From positions 1-24,724 of the IMG/VR virus record IMGVR_UViG_3300022752_000375: a stretch of DNA of 24,724 bases; one strand, written 5' to 3'. The translations under genes were made by a program, and so were the position numbers. This stretch comes from a virus. The notes beneath the pieces are model-generated. The model was given only the letters and a program-made list of their open reading frames with translations. It was not told the origin of the DNA and ran no database searches. Of the stretch, positions 9,221-17,484 are shown piece after piece. How positions within the stretch are numbered: position 1 is the stretch's first letter; the number at the start of each line of letters is the position of its first letter.

Positions 9221-10060
9221 TTAACTCTTAGCTACTGGACTATGCTTATCAGCAGCACCGTCTTTTGTTACTGGCTTGGGTGTTGATTCGCCTTTCTCTC
9301 TAAAATTATCCTTAGCAGGACTATTCTTAAAGTTTCCAGCTCCTTTTACCTGTGTCTCACCTTTGCTATATAAATTACTTGGTCCTTTTGGACTTGTTGG
9401 AACACTTTCAGCGGCGCCACTAAATTTCACTGGCTTGCTATCCATTCCTTTTTGACCACTATTGTTTAGGTTTGGACTCTTTGTTTGTACTCCATTGTCA
9501 CCCATTTTACCATAAGTATTGTACGTAGAACCACCTACTTGTTTAAGGTTGACATTTTCCATCATAGCGACTTCTTCTTCGTCACCCATGTCAGCAACTT
9601 CTTCGTCACCCATATCACCCATATCACCCATGTCATCGCCGCCGCCCATTTCAGCTTGGAATTCAGCCATGAGTCTTTCTAACTCATCAACTTTTTCTTC
9701 CATGTCAACAACACGATCTTCTAAATCTTCTTCACCGCCCATGTCCATGTCATCTTCATCAGGCTCTAGTTCAATGGTTTCTTCATCATCAATTTCTAGG
9801 TCTTCGTCGTCTTCGGCTTCTGACATTTCTTCTTCAGCATTGATTTCATCAAGTAAATCACCTACTTGACCTCCCATGCCTTCTTCCATATCATCTTCCA
9901 TGCCTTCATGCATAGATTCATCCATCATTTCTTCATCCATGATAGATTCATAAATTTCACGGGACTTTTCAACAATTATTTCATGAAATAATTGTCTTGC
10001 TTGATCTTCATTCTCATTGATAATTAAATCAATAAGTTGTTCAAATTTTTTGTTATCCAT
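9221..10060 (-). CDS. gp67: Prohead core protein gp67-like, extended
   Basis: The protein has 279 aa. Its N-terminus (residues 1-40, with ARQLFHEIIVEKSREIYESI) matches T4-type gp67, a prohead core component processed by gp21. T4 gp67 has only about 80 aa. Here a long acidic Asp/Glu/Met-rich stretch follows (residues ~42-165, repeats of MGDMGDMGDE), then a ~110-residue basic, Lys/Pro/Ser/Gly-rich tail. Possible LxE-type sites such as LLDE lie inside. AGGAG sits 9 bases before the ATG. It lies between the small gene after gp20 and gp21, the place of gp67/gp68 in T4. No separate gp68 gene is seen; the extension may replace it, which is only inference. Confidence 0.8.
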   Translation of the reverse strand: MDNKKFEQLIDLIINENEDQARQLFHEIIVEKSREIYESIMDEEMMDESMHEGMEDDMEEGMGGQVGDLLDEINAEEEMSEAEDDEDLEIDDEETIELEPDEDDMDMGGEEDLEDRVVDMEEKVDELERLMAEFQAEMGGGDDMGDMGDMGDEEVADMGDEEEVAMMENVNLKQVGGSTYNTYGKMGDNGVQTKSPNLNNSGQKGMDSKPVKFSGAAESVPTSPKGPSNLYSKGETQVKGAGNFKNSPAKDNFREKGESTPKPVTKDGAADKHSPVAKS

Positions 10061-10097
10061 TATAAATATCTCCTGATTGGAATGGCTTTGTAATAAC

Positions 10098-10105
10098 TAT
10101 TTAGT
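10098..10105 (-). promoter_or_regulatory. Possible variant late promoter (ACTAAATA) before gp67
   Basis: The minus strand reads ACTAAATA, one mismatch from NATAAATA, 37 bases before the gp67 start and just after an A/T hairpin. The same octamer stands before the gene at 22571. It may be a weaker late promoter variant or chance in AT-rich sequence. Confidence 0.3.
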
Positions 10106-10113
10106 TGATAGTT

Positions 10114-10144
10114 AAAAAAATAGCTCAAAATAGTCTATTTTTTT
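10114..10144. terminator. A/T-rich hairpin, possible terminator between the 88-codon gene and gp67
   Basis: AAAAAAATAG (10114-10123) and CTATTTTTTT (10135-10144) are perfect reverse complements with an 11-base loop. On the minus strand the stem ends in seven T. It could reduce read-through from gp20 and the small gene into gp67. The stem is weak because it has only two G-C pairs counted over ten. Confidence 0.4.
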
Positions 10145-10159
10145 ACGTTTTTGGTAGGA

Positions 10160-10390
10160 TTATAGTGATGGAGCTTCCGATTGCTCTGGTTTAGCACCGT
10201 ATTGTTCCCTTACTTTTTTCAAATGTTCTTTCTTTTCATAGTTTCTAACATCCATCATTTTACGTAAGGTTCTTATTTGCTTCAATGTTAACTTTGTTTT
10301 TCTACTCATTTTCCACATAGGTCTACTGTTATCAGATTTTAAATCTTGATAACCTGCTATCGGAGCATCAAACATTTCATTTAGTAACAT
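10160..10390 (-). CDS. Small conserved-position protein after gp20
   Basis: From the ATG at 10390 the product is 76 aa; an in-frame start at 10426 would give 88 aa but overlaps the gp20 end by 20 bases and adds a peptide (LQYQYSEINTI) that looks like gp20 read out of frame. The product is basic (MLLNEMFDAPIAGYQDLK, then WKMSRKTKLTLKQIRTLRKM, KKEHLKKVREQYG), probably helical. A GATAAATA late promoter ends only 5 bases before ATG 10390, with no Shine-Dalgarno, so the mRNA may be leaderless or use the ATG at 10375. I do not recognise a family. Its place between gp20 and gp67 suggests a head-assembly part. Confidence 0.65.
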   Translation of the reverse strand: MLLNEMFDAPIAGYQDLKSDNSRPMWKMSRKTKLTLKQIRTLRKMMDVRNYEKKEHLKKVREQYGAKPEQSEAPSL

Positions 10391-10395
10391 AATTG

Positions 10396-10403
10396 TATTT
10401 ATC
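10396..10403 (-). promoter_or_regulatory. T4-type late promoter (GATAAATA) at the gp20 end
   Basis: The minus strand reads GATAAATA just after the gp20 stop and 5 bases before ATG 10390. If transcription starts about 6 bases after the motif, as at T4 late promoters, the mRNA would begin at or next to the start codon. Confidence 0.5.
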
Positions 10404-10406
10404 TCA

Positions 10407-12191
10407 CTATATTGGTACTGGAGCACCTGGTGCTCCAGTAGGTGCAGGTGCTACCCCTAGAGTTTCACTCCCTACAGGTCCTGCTACCTCTGCTCCTTGT
10501 TCTGCTTCTTCACCTTGTTCAACCTGATCCATTGTATCCTGATCTGCCTGTAAGTCACTAGCACTTACACCTATATTTCTTAAATCATCACCAGTTGGTG
10601 TATCTACAATGTCTTTCTTATTTTCTTCATTCCATAACTTTTCATTTTGTTTTATTTCTTCTTCAGTTAATCCTAAAAATCTTTCTAAAGCGAACCGTTT
10701 ACTAATATAAGGAAAAGCTTCCATAGTAGAAAATGTACCAACTCTTGCTGTATCTAATTCGCTCTGCCTATATGCAGCAAAGTTTTGTGGTGGATTAAAA
10801 ACTAAACTAAACAATCCACTATCAATATTAAATCCTCGCCATCTTAAAAATAATTTGAATTCTTCATCTAGCTTCATTGCCATATAACTTTGTAGCCGCT
10901 CACAATATTGATTAAAACGAAACTCTTGAATCATAGCGGTGCCAACTCTTCCATCACTTAATGGTGTTGTATTATCGTCAGGACCTGTGGGTAAATAACT
11001 ACTTGGTACACGTAACCCTCTTGCTAAACGATTATTAAAATATTTTAAATCATCTATCTCACCTAAATTTTGCCCACCTGGTAATACTTCAACACTACTG
11101 CCACGCCCATCTGCTGTAACAGGAAAGAAATAATCTTCATTCATACTTAATGGATTGTAGGTTGCATCAACAATACTTTGACCACCATACAAACTTGGAA
11201 TTCTACGCTGGTGTATTTCGTTTTTAATACGTTCTACGAATGCCATAGCTAAATGACTTGGCATATTACCAACATCTATCTTAAACATTCTACGTTCAGG
11301 AGCACGTTGCACACGATAAATTAATACCGCATCTTCCAATAATTCTTTTTGTTTATAAACTTTAAAAATGTTTTCTAAAATACTTTGACCAAATGGCCAA
11401 AATCTATCTAACCCTTCAGTCAAACTTAAATGCAATATATGTTTTGCATCAATCGCACTTTCGCTTTGTCCCAATGTAAAACGACTTCCTGTTGTATTAT
11501 ATGGCATTGCTGGTACAGTATATGGAGTATTTGTTCCTCCACCAGTGCCACCTAATCCAGTAGCAGGATTTGCTGCAAAATCTGTATTAGTTTTTTGAGC
11601 AACACTTAAATTTTGTAAATTGATATTGATATCTTTTAAAACATATTGTTCGGGTTTTTTTCCTTCACTTTCATTTACAATAACTTTAATTACCTTTACC
11701 ATATCTACCCAATAAAGTTTAAAATTTTCAGGATCACGAACAAATACTTGATCTCCGTATTTTATAACATTTCGAAATATTTTAAAAATACGGTTATCAA
11801 ATTCATTGAGTTTACACCATTGCTGTAACTGAGTTTTTAAAAGTTCAACTTCATGTGGTGTTGGTTCATCTTTAAAATCAAAACTAAATGGAGTTTTATT
11901 GTGTTCATTTTTTTGTGTGCTAAACTCTGAAATTATATCTAAACATGCATTTATTTCAGCATCAACGTCCATCATTTCATATTGGTTATATCTTTCAATA
12001 CGATTTGGGTGCCCTGTATATACTTCAGGCAATCGACTCATGTAATTTTTATAACCAAATTCAGTATTATTCCAACCACCTGTCGGTAAATTATTAGTGC
12101 CGATATTATTCCAAGCACCATTGTTGCTATTAGCTCCTGAAATAGGGCTACTGACACCACTTTTGTTTAGGAATTTTTTCTTATAAGTCAT
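10407..12191 (-). CDS. gp20: Portal vertex protein
   Basis: This 594-aa protein forms the dodecameric portal through which DNA enters and leaves the head. Recognisable gp20 blocks are NYMSRLPEVYTGHPNRIERYNQYEMMDVDAEINACLDIIS (read in parts), DAKHILHLSLTEGLDRFWPF with LENIFKVYKQKELLEDAVLI, VQRAPERRMFKIDVGNMP and the segment NEDYFFPVTADGRGSSVEVL with LPGGQNLGEIDDLKYF. Length is close to the 524 aa of T4, with a longer Gly/Ala/Pro-rich C-terminus. A TATAAATA late promoter lies 9 bases before the ATG and no Shine-Dalgarno is visible. It is the first gene of the head cluster, directly after the tape-measure gene. Identification is secure. Confidence 0.97.
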   Translation of the reverse strand: MTYKKKFLNKSGVSSPISGANSNNGAWNNIGTNNLPTGGWNNTEFGYKNYMSRLPEVYTGHPNRIERYNQYEMMDVDAEINACLDIISEFSTQKNEHNKTPFSFDFKDEPTPHEVELLKTQLQQWCKLNEFDNRIFKIFRNVIKYGDQVFVRDPENFKLYWVDMVKVIKVIVNESEGKKPEQYVLKDININLQNLSVAQKTNTDFAANPATGLGGTGGGTNTPYTVPAMPYNTTGSRFTLGQSESAIDAKHILHLSLTEGLDRFWPFGQSILENIFKVYKQKELLEDAVLIYRVQRAPERRMFKIDVGNMPSHLAMAFVERIKNEIHQRRIPSLYGGQSIVDATYNPLSMNEDYFFPVTADGRGSSVEVLPGGQNLGEIDDLKYFNNRLARGLRVPSSYLPTGPDDNTTPLSDGRVGTAMIQEFRFNQYCERLQSYMAMKLDEEFKLFLRWRGFNIDSGLFSLVFNPPQNFAAYRQSELDTARVGTFSTMEAFPYISKRFALERFLGLTEEEIKQNEKLWNEENKKDIVDTPTGDDLRNIGVSASDLQADQDTMDQVEQGEEAEQGAEVAGPVGSETLGVAPAPTGAPGAPVPI

Positions 12192-12200
12192 ATTATAGAG

Positions 12201-12208
12201 TATTTATA
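12201..12208 (-). promoter_or_regulatory. Perfect T4 late promoter (TATAAATA) for gp20
   Basis: The minus strand reads TATAAATA immediately after the tape-measure stop codon TGA (12209-12211) and 9 bases before the gp20 ATG. It is the only exact T4 consensus in the intergenic sequences here. The predicted mRNA leader is about 3-4 bases. Confidence 0.65.
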
Positions 12209-15200
12209 TCAAGTTCTTGAATATGTAACAAGTTTATTTTGCAAATCATTACTAGTTCCTAATGCTTCAATCATTGTATCTAATTTGACCGCTATCATAT
12301 CCATCATTTGAACGTTCATTGCTTGTATATCTCTAATTAAATTAGATGGTTGTGTTGTTGTATCAATCGCAGGAATTTCTTTCTCAGTTCCTGGAGGAGC
12401 AGTTAACATTTTAGCTAACATTGAATTTGGATCATACGGAGCTACTATTTCATTACCATGTAATTCAACGGGGTAACCTGCCATTGGTCCAGAAAATATC
12501 CCACCAAATTCAGCTTTAGGTAATTCAAAATGTACGGGATCATTTGGAACAGTTTGAAATAATCCTTGTTGATTCATTGCAGAAACGGCTGCAGGATCGC
12601 TATAATTTTGAATATCGACAGCTAACCCTCTTTCATGTTTACTTGTTCCTGGTTTAGCAATTGCCATTCCTGAGGGACCTCGTCCAGGTCTTCCTGCATC
12701 TACTGACTCTTGATATAGTCTTTTTTGATCTTCTCCATCTCTTTTTGCGCTATTAATTTGTAATTTTTTACCTGTAGCTGAGGCATACATTTTGGCTGCT
12801 TCAATTACTCTATTTTCTACACTATCCTGTAAACCTTCAAAATTTTCTTTGCTTCCTGAGGCTCCACCAAATGCTAAAATTTTATCAATAGAATCTACAC
12901 TAACTCCCCCACCAGATAAATCTCGACTTGCAAAACCTTGTGCCAAACTTGCACGTTTTTGTGCTTCAGCACCACCTCCTGCGAAACCAACAGCCTTGTT
13001 TACAGCATTTATATCAGTTAAATCTACTCCACGCTTTTCTTTATCTGCAAAATAAGCAGCAGCGAGACTTGAAGCTACCTGTGGGTCATTAGCTAAGTCA
13101 GGATTTTCTACTAAATTAACACCAATCATTTTACCATATTTTTCGTAATTAGATTTTCCTGTAAGTTGTATTAGTCCTCTACCGCGATATTTGTACCCTT
13201 CATCCGCAGCATTACCCATTCTACCACCATATAATAAATTACCAACTGCTTCTGGTCCTTTTTCAACAACGGCTTTAGCTTCCTCCATACTTTTAAATCG
13301 TACTTTATTTTTAGTTTGTTCTGGTCCATAAAGGTCATAAAGGTTTTTTGCAGAATATTTCCCTACATCTTCACTTTGTGCTTTAAATCCAGATTCAGCC
13401 TGAACCTGTGCCATTATATTACTAACTTTTGCAGTACCTGTAATGCCCTGTTTTTTAAGTTCATCTATTAAATTTTTATGTTGCTCACCTACACCTAATT
13501 TTATTCCTTCACCTATTTTTACACCAGGAGTAATACCAGTTCCAGATGTTTTTCCAGCCGTTATTCCAGTTCCTTGTATTGTGTCTGCTACAGTATCCTT
13601 GTCTTTTTGTTGTACTGTTCCTTCTGAAAGTTTAATTTTAATGTTTGAAGAAAATTTACCTAAATCAATACTTGCTAACTTAAATGCATTTGACATAACA
13701 TCTGTAGCAGACTGAAGATTTTTTATTTTTTCATTTTCTTCTTCTTTTGTTTCAATTTGTTCCTTAGTCAAAGCTTCCCATTTTGTTAATGAAGCTGTTA
13801 ATTTACTTAGAATATTTTCAGTTTTTTCTAATTCCTCATTTAATTTTTCTTCACTTTCAAATCTTTCATTGTCTAATATATTTGATAATTTAGGCATTTG
13901 CATTTCTACAGGAATTTTATTTCCATTTGGTAAAGGTACAACAGCTTCAGGACCTGCCTCTCCTGCCAAACTTGGGCCTGTGGTGACTCCTCCTTTTGCC
14001 ATTTTAGGCATTTTTTCTTTTGCTTTATCAAATTGTGCTCTATTTGCGTCATATTCTTCTTTAGTAGCAGGTTGACCATTAACTTCATAATAACGACCAC
14101 TTTTAGATTTTGGTTCTTTAGAAAATTCCACACTAGATGTTTGCTTCTCTCTTTCAGGTTCTACTGCTTGTGTTTTTTTAGCAGGTTGACCATTAACTTC
14201 ATAATAACGACCACTTTTAGATTTTGGTTCTTTAGAAGATTCCACACTAGGTGTTTGCTTCTCTCTTTCAGGCTTTGGTTCTTTAGAAGATTCCACACTA
14301 GGTGTTTGCTTCTCTCTTTCAGGCTTTGGTTCTTTAGAAGATTCCACACTAGGTGTTTGCTTCTCTCTTTCAGGTTCTACTGCTTGTGTTTTTTTAGCAG
14401 TTTCTACCTTCTTAGTTTCTTTTTCTGCTGTCCCTGCTGCTACTTCACCTATTTTCTTACCAGCAAATCCACCTATAGCCTCACCTATCTTAGTACCTGC
14501 TAGTCCTCCTAATGCAGCACCTATTATACCACCTACTGCGGTGCCTAATACTGGTACAGCACTACCCAATGCTGCCCCCAATGCTGCACCTTTTAAAGCG
14601 CCTGCTACACCACCTACTGCTTCTCCTGTCCCTGCACCTATAGCCTCACCTTTTTTAGCAGTGGCTTCCTGTTTTGTAATTTTACCTTCTTTTTCTTCTT
14701 CCTCAGCCTTTTTATAACCTGTATATGCAGTATAGCCACCTGATACCACTGCTCCAACAGCGGCCGCAGGTCCTGCTAATTTTCCTAATGTACTAGTTGC
14801 TGCTTTTGCAGCATTTCCTATTCCGCTTGACGAGGACGCTGCACCTTTTATTGCCTCTTTACCAACTTCCCCAACCTTAGCCGCTTTATCAGCCATACCA
14901 GGTAAGGCTGAACCTGACATTTTTGTTATGGCTAATTTAGTTAATGCATAAGTTGCTGCTGTTGCTGCTGCCGTTAATGCAGCCGCAGCCATTGCTGATC
15001 CATTAACACTACCTGTAAATGGATTTAGTGCATTTACTGCTTCGTCTAATGCACCACGTAATTTTCTTTCAACAGATTCTCTTTCAGCAGCCATATCAAC
15101 TGCTTTTTGTCCCTCTTTACCTGCTTCCTTAGTTTTCTTAATTTCGTCTTCATTTTGTGCTAATTTTTTGATAAATGCTTTTTGTTCTTCTTCACTCGCA

Positions 15201-16549
15201 TATTTTGCATATTGAGCAGCAGTTTGTCTCATTTTGACATCTTGTCCAAATGTGTTTTGTAAATCTTTACTTGCTGAACCATATGCATATGCTGCTTCGC
15301 CAAAATCTTTAGCAAATTTATTAGCAGAATTTACCTGAGCACCTAATAACTCACCAGATTGATTAACGCCTTTGTTTAGGTTTGATCCCATTTTAACAAT
15401 GTCAATACCTGCCATTTGTAATTTGGCATTATTTTCTGTTAATACTACACCATTTTTATTACTGATGCTTTCTAATACAGCAGTGGCATTAGCCGCGCTC
15501 ATAGTATTTTTTGCTAATATTGCGAACTCTTCTTTGGCCTTTACTGTTTGATCTATTTGACTTGCCTGAGCCTGTAGTTGTCTTTTTCGTACCTGATCCG
15601 TTTCTTGGTCTGCTTGTTTTAAAAGTGATAGTCTTTCTTGCTCCATTGCAAACTTATAGGCATTAAAGTTTTCATTTGCATTGGCAAAATCAATTGCTTC
15701 TTGTTGTTGTTTTAGACTAGTATTTGTTAACTCGGCTAAGGCAAGTAGACTATCAATATATTGTAAGCTTGCTTTCTGAAGTTCTTGTGGACTTTTTGTG
15801 ATTTGCCTACCAGCATCCAACTGCTGTTTAAGGTATGTATTTTGAGCTTCCATTAATTCGTCTTGTGTGAAACCCAATCTTCTGTATTGTTTTAATTGCT
15901 CATCACCTACCGCTACAAATTTACTAAATGCTTTTACACCTTCTGTCGTACCAGTTCCTAAAGCTGCTAAATTTTGTCCTGCATCTTTTGCACCTTTTGT
16001 AAAACTACCCAAAGTTTGCGAACTAAAACCTGCTTCTTTACCTAATTTAAAAATACCATCTGCTGTAAGACCTACTGCACCTCCAAGTTTACTTAAATCA
16101 TCGTAACCTTTTATAACTGCATCTGTCTGTTTTAAAACTGCTCCTGCTAAAGCTCCGATAGCGGTTGAAACTAATCCAACTGCTTTTCCTAAAGGTCCAA
16201 ACTGACTGGCTACGTCACTTATTGCTCCTGTTAAACTTTTTATACCACCTTCATATTTGCTAAAACTATTTGTGGTATCAGTTATAGCAGAACCAAACTG
16301 TTTTAAGGCAGAAATAGACTGAGTTTGTGCGGATTTAAATGCTTTTTCACGCTCAACTGCTTGTTCACGTAATTCATTTTCTTCATCTATAGTGTGTGAT
16401 AAATCTTGTGAAGCTTTGCTTAGTTTACCTTGAACTTGTAATTGATCTCTTAATGACCTATTACTGGCTAAGGTAATGGCGTTCATATTACCTATTTCTT
16501 CACTTAGTCTTCTTAATGTTTCTGCTAATTCATCATTTATTTCTGCCAT
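12209..16549 (-). CDS. Tape-measure-like tail protein with GH19-like and M15-like hydrolase domains
   Basis: The protein is 1446 aa. Residues 1-~510 are helical/coiled coil, followed by hydrophobic Ala/Gly-rich segments (~517-540, ~586-609, ~636-710), as in tape-measure proteins. A 17-aa repeat region covers ~717-830. The motif MAKGGVTTGPSLAGEAGPEA near 850 is typical of tape measures. Residues ~1020-1210 look like a GH19 muramidase/chitinase domain (AQVQAESGF with the likely catalytic Glu, then YRGRGLIQLTGKSNYEKYG). Residues ~1240-1346 look like an M15 D,D-/L,D-peptidase (SKHERGLAVDI with His and Asp ligands, then VHFEL). The start codon has only a weak GGA signal; a late promoter lies 27 bases upstream. 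It is divergent from gp26. It could alternatively be a hub lysozyme rather than the length ruler, since T4 gp29 has 590 aa. Confidence 0.8.
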   Translation of the reverse strand: MAEINDELAETLRRLSEEIGNMNAITLASNRSLRDQLQVQGKLSKASQDLSHTIDEENELREQAVEREKAFKSAQTQSISALKQFGSAITDTTNSFSKYEGGIKSLTGAISDVASQFGPLGKAVGLVSTAIGALAGAVLKQTDAVIKGYDDLSKLGGAVGLTADGIFKLGKEAGFSSQTLGSFTKGAKDAGQNLAALGTGTTEGVKAFSKFVAVGDEQLKQYRRLGFTQDELMEAQNTYLKQQLDAGRQITKSPQELQKASLQYIDSLLALAELTNTSLKQQQEAIDFANANENFNAYKFAMEQERLSLLKQADQETDQVRKRQLQAQASQIDQTVKAKEEFAILAKNTMSAANATAVLESISNKNGVVLTENNAKLQMAGIDIVKMGSNLNKGVNQSGELLGAQVNSANKFAKDFGEAAYAYGSASKDLQNTFGQDVKMRQTAAQYAKYASEEEQKAFIKKLAQNEDEIKKTKEAGKEGQKAVDMAAERESVERKLRGALDEAVNALNPFTGSVNGSAMAAAALTAAATAATYALTKLAITKMSGSALPGMADKAAKVGEVGKEAIKGAASSSSGIGNAAKAATSTLGKLAGPAAAVGAVVSGGYTAYTGYKKAEEEEKEGKITKQEATAKKGEAIGAGTGEAVGGVAGALKGAALGAALGSAVPVLGTAVGGIIGAALGGLAGTKIGEAIGGFAGKKIGEVAAGTAEKETKKVETAKKTQAVEPEREKQTPSVESSKEPKPEREKQTPSVESSKEPKPEREKQTPSVESSKEPKSKSGRYYEVNGQPAKKTQAVEPEREKQTSSVEFSKEPKSKSGRYYEVNGQPATKEEYDANRAQFDKAKEKMPKMAKGGVTTGPSLAGEAGPEAVVPLPNGNKIPVEMQMPKLSNILDNERFESEEKLNEELEKTENILSKLTASLTKWEALTKEQIETKEEENEKIKNLQSATDVMSNAFKLASIDLGKFSSNIKIKLSEGTVQQKDKDTVADTIQGTGITAGKTSGTGITPGVKIGEGIKLGVGEQHKNLIDELKKQGITGTAKVSNIMAQVQAESGFKAQSEDVGKYSAKNLYDLYGPEQTKNKVRFKSMEEAKAVVEKGPEAVGNLLYGGRMGNAADEGYKYRGRGLIQLTGKSNYEKYGKMIGVNLVENPDLANDPQVASSLAAAYFADKEKRGVDLTDINAVNKAVGFAGGGAEAQKRASLAQGFASRDLSGGGVSVDSIDKILAFGGASGSKENFEGLQDSVENRVIEAAKMYASATGKKLQINSAKRDGEDQKRLYQESVDAGRPGRGPSGMAIAKPGTSKHERGLAVDIQNYSDPAAVSAMNQQGLFQTVPNDPVHFELPKAEFGGIFSGPMAGYPVELHGNEIVAPYDPNSMLAKMLTAPPGTEKEIPAIDTTTQPSNLIRDIQAMNVQMMDMIAVKLDTMIEALGTSNDLQNKLVTYSRT
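14060..14400 (-). repeat. 51-bp tandem repeats in the tape-measure gene
   Basis: A 51-bp unit starts at 14230, 14281 and 14332 (ctttagaagattccacac), encoding the 17-aa unit KQTPSVESSKEPKPERE. It sits within a larger duplication in which GRYYEVNGQPA with flanks occurs twice (about 14080-14130 and 14180-14240). Units are in frame and nearly identical at the DNA level, indicating recent expansion of a charged linker. Confidence 0.85.
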
Positions 16550-16560
16550 AGGTTTCGTCC

Positions 16561-16568
16561 AATAAATA
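16561..16568 (+). promoter_or_regulatory. gp26: Late promoter (AATAAATA) for gp26-gp51
   Basis: AATAAATA on the plus strand is the left arm of the perfect inverted repeat AATAAATACT-act-AGTATTTATT (16561-16583). Transcription would begin near 16574, leaving a leader of about 40 bases with AAAGGA before the gp26 ATG. Confidence 0.6.
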
Positions 16569-16575
16569 CTACTAG

Positions 16576-16583
16576 TATTTATT
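16576..16583 (-). promoter_or_regulatory. Late promoter (AATAAATA) for the tape-measure gene
   Basis: The right arm of the same inverted repeat reads AATAAATA on the minus strand, 26 bases before the tape-measure ATG. Its predicted start point (about 16570) lies beside the opposite promoter's box, so the two promoters face each other within 23 bp. Confidence 0.6.
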
Positions 16584-16615
16584 ACCCAAAATAATTGATT
16601 CTACAAAGGAAATTT

Positions 16616-17446
16616 ATGTCAATTGAAAACAACCCATTACGTCAATATTTTAGAAGACCTGCTGTATTTGTAAAATTACCAAGTGGTGGAAAAAATTACC
16701 CTCTCGGAGTTATTGATTTACCTGAATCAGGAGAGGTTGCTGTATTTCCCATGACAGCAATAGATGAGATTACCACAAAAACACCTGATGCTTTATTCAA
16801 TGGTACAGCAGTAGTAGAACTGATTAAAAGTTGTATTCCTTCTATTAAAAATCCATGGCTAATTAATAGTAACGATCTAGATGCAATATTAATTGCTATA
16901 AAATCAGCAAGTGGAGGTAATGAATTAGAAATTGAATCTCAATGCCCCAGTTGTGAAAATATAAGCGATTATACAATTAATTTAATTCAAATATTAGGTA
17001 ACATGAAGGCAGGAGACTACGATAAACTTTTACCATTAGGTGAACTTCAAATTAAATTTAAACCTTTATCATATAAAGAAATGAATGAAGCAAGTTTAGG
17101 ACAATTTGAGGTACAAAGATCCTTTGTAGAAATTGAAAATGAACCTGATCAAGAAGTCAAAAATAAAAAAGGACAGGAAGCATTAAAAAAAGTTACAGAA
17201 CTTACAATGAAAATTCTCAGTAAAGCTATAGAATATGTAAAAACACCGAATACCCAAGTTAAGGATGAAAATTTTATTTTTGATTATTTAAAAAATTGTG
17301 ATAAAAATAATTTTGTTACAATTAGAGATTATCATGCAGAATTAAAGGCTAAAACAGAATTACCTCCATTAAACATAAAATGCCCTAGTTGTAGCCATGA
17401 ATATAAACAACCATTTACTTTAAACGCTACAGATTTTTTCGGTTAA
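16616..17446 (+). CDS. gp26: Baseplate hub assembly protein gp26-like
   Basis: The 276-aa protein starts at ATG 16616, chosen over the ATG at 16595 because AAAGGA precedes it by 5 bases. YFRRPAVFVKLPSGGKNYPL, PMTAIDEITTKTPDALFNGT and the CIPSIKNPW block are typical of gp26 of aquatic T4-like phages, where it helps assemble the baseplate hub. Two CPSC motifs (C110/C113 and C256/C259) could bind one zinc. The 3' end contains the slippery heptamer T_TTT_TTC in the right phase (17434-17440), followed by GGT and the TAA stop. The gp51-like sequence continues in the -1 frame, so a minor 351-aa fusion product is predicted. It is divergent from the tape-measure gene, its likely partner in tail assembly. 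Confidence 0.88.
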   Translation: MSIENNPLRQYFRRPAVFVKLPSGGKNYPLGVIDLPESGEVAVFPMTAIDEITTKTPDALFNGTAVVELIKSCIPSIKNPWLINSNDLDAILIAIKSASGGNELEIESQCPSCENISDYTINLIQILGNMKAGDYDKLLPLGELQIKFKPLSYKEMNEASLGQFEVQRSFVEIENEPDQEVKNKKGQEALKKVTELTMKILSKAIEYVKTPNTQVKDENFIFDYLKNCDKNNFVTIRDYHAELKAKTELPPLNIKCPSCSHEYKQPFTLNATDFFG

Positions 17447-17484
17447 GGCTTCTGCGTCTTAGCCCTCAGGAAATACAGAAGCTT
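17434..17484 (+). promoter_or_regulatory. Candidate programmed -1 ribosomal frameshift site
   Basis: TTTTTTC at 17434-17440 reads as T_TTT_TTC in the gp26 frame. A 5-base spacer follows, then a 9-bp stem: 17446-17454 pairs with 17476-17484 (AGGCTTCTG with CAGAAGCTT, one G-U pair), with a 21-base loop. The zero-frame stop TAA (17444-17446) lies directly after the site. Slip by -1 enters the gp51-like frame at CGG 17440. Confidence 0.75.

Noticed and set aside
10391-10426. Upstream start of the small gene after gp20
   Set aside because: It overlaps the end of gp20 and adds only a shadow of its codons. The ATG at 10390 lies just outside gp20 and behind a late promoter.
13906-14133. Minus-strand frames inside the tape-measure gene in other phases (also 14161-14349, 2398-2598, 3978-4181)
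   Set aside because: They lie wholly within longer, well-supported genes on the same strand and have no ribosome sites.
14033-14503. 156-codon plus-strand frame within the tape-measure gene
   Set aside because: It is antisense to the 51-bp repeats. Its repetitive Phe/Arg/Cys product and lack of a ribosome site mark it as a shadow frame.
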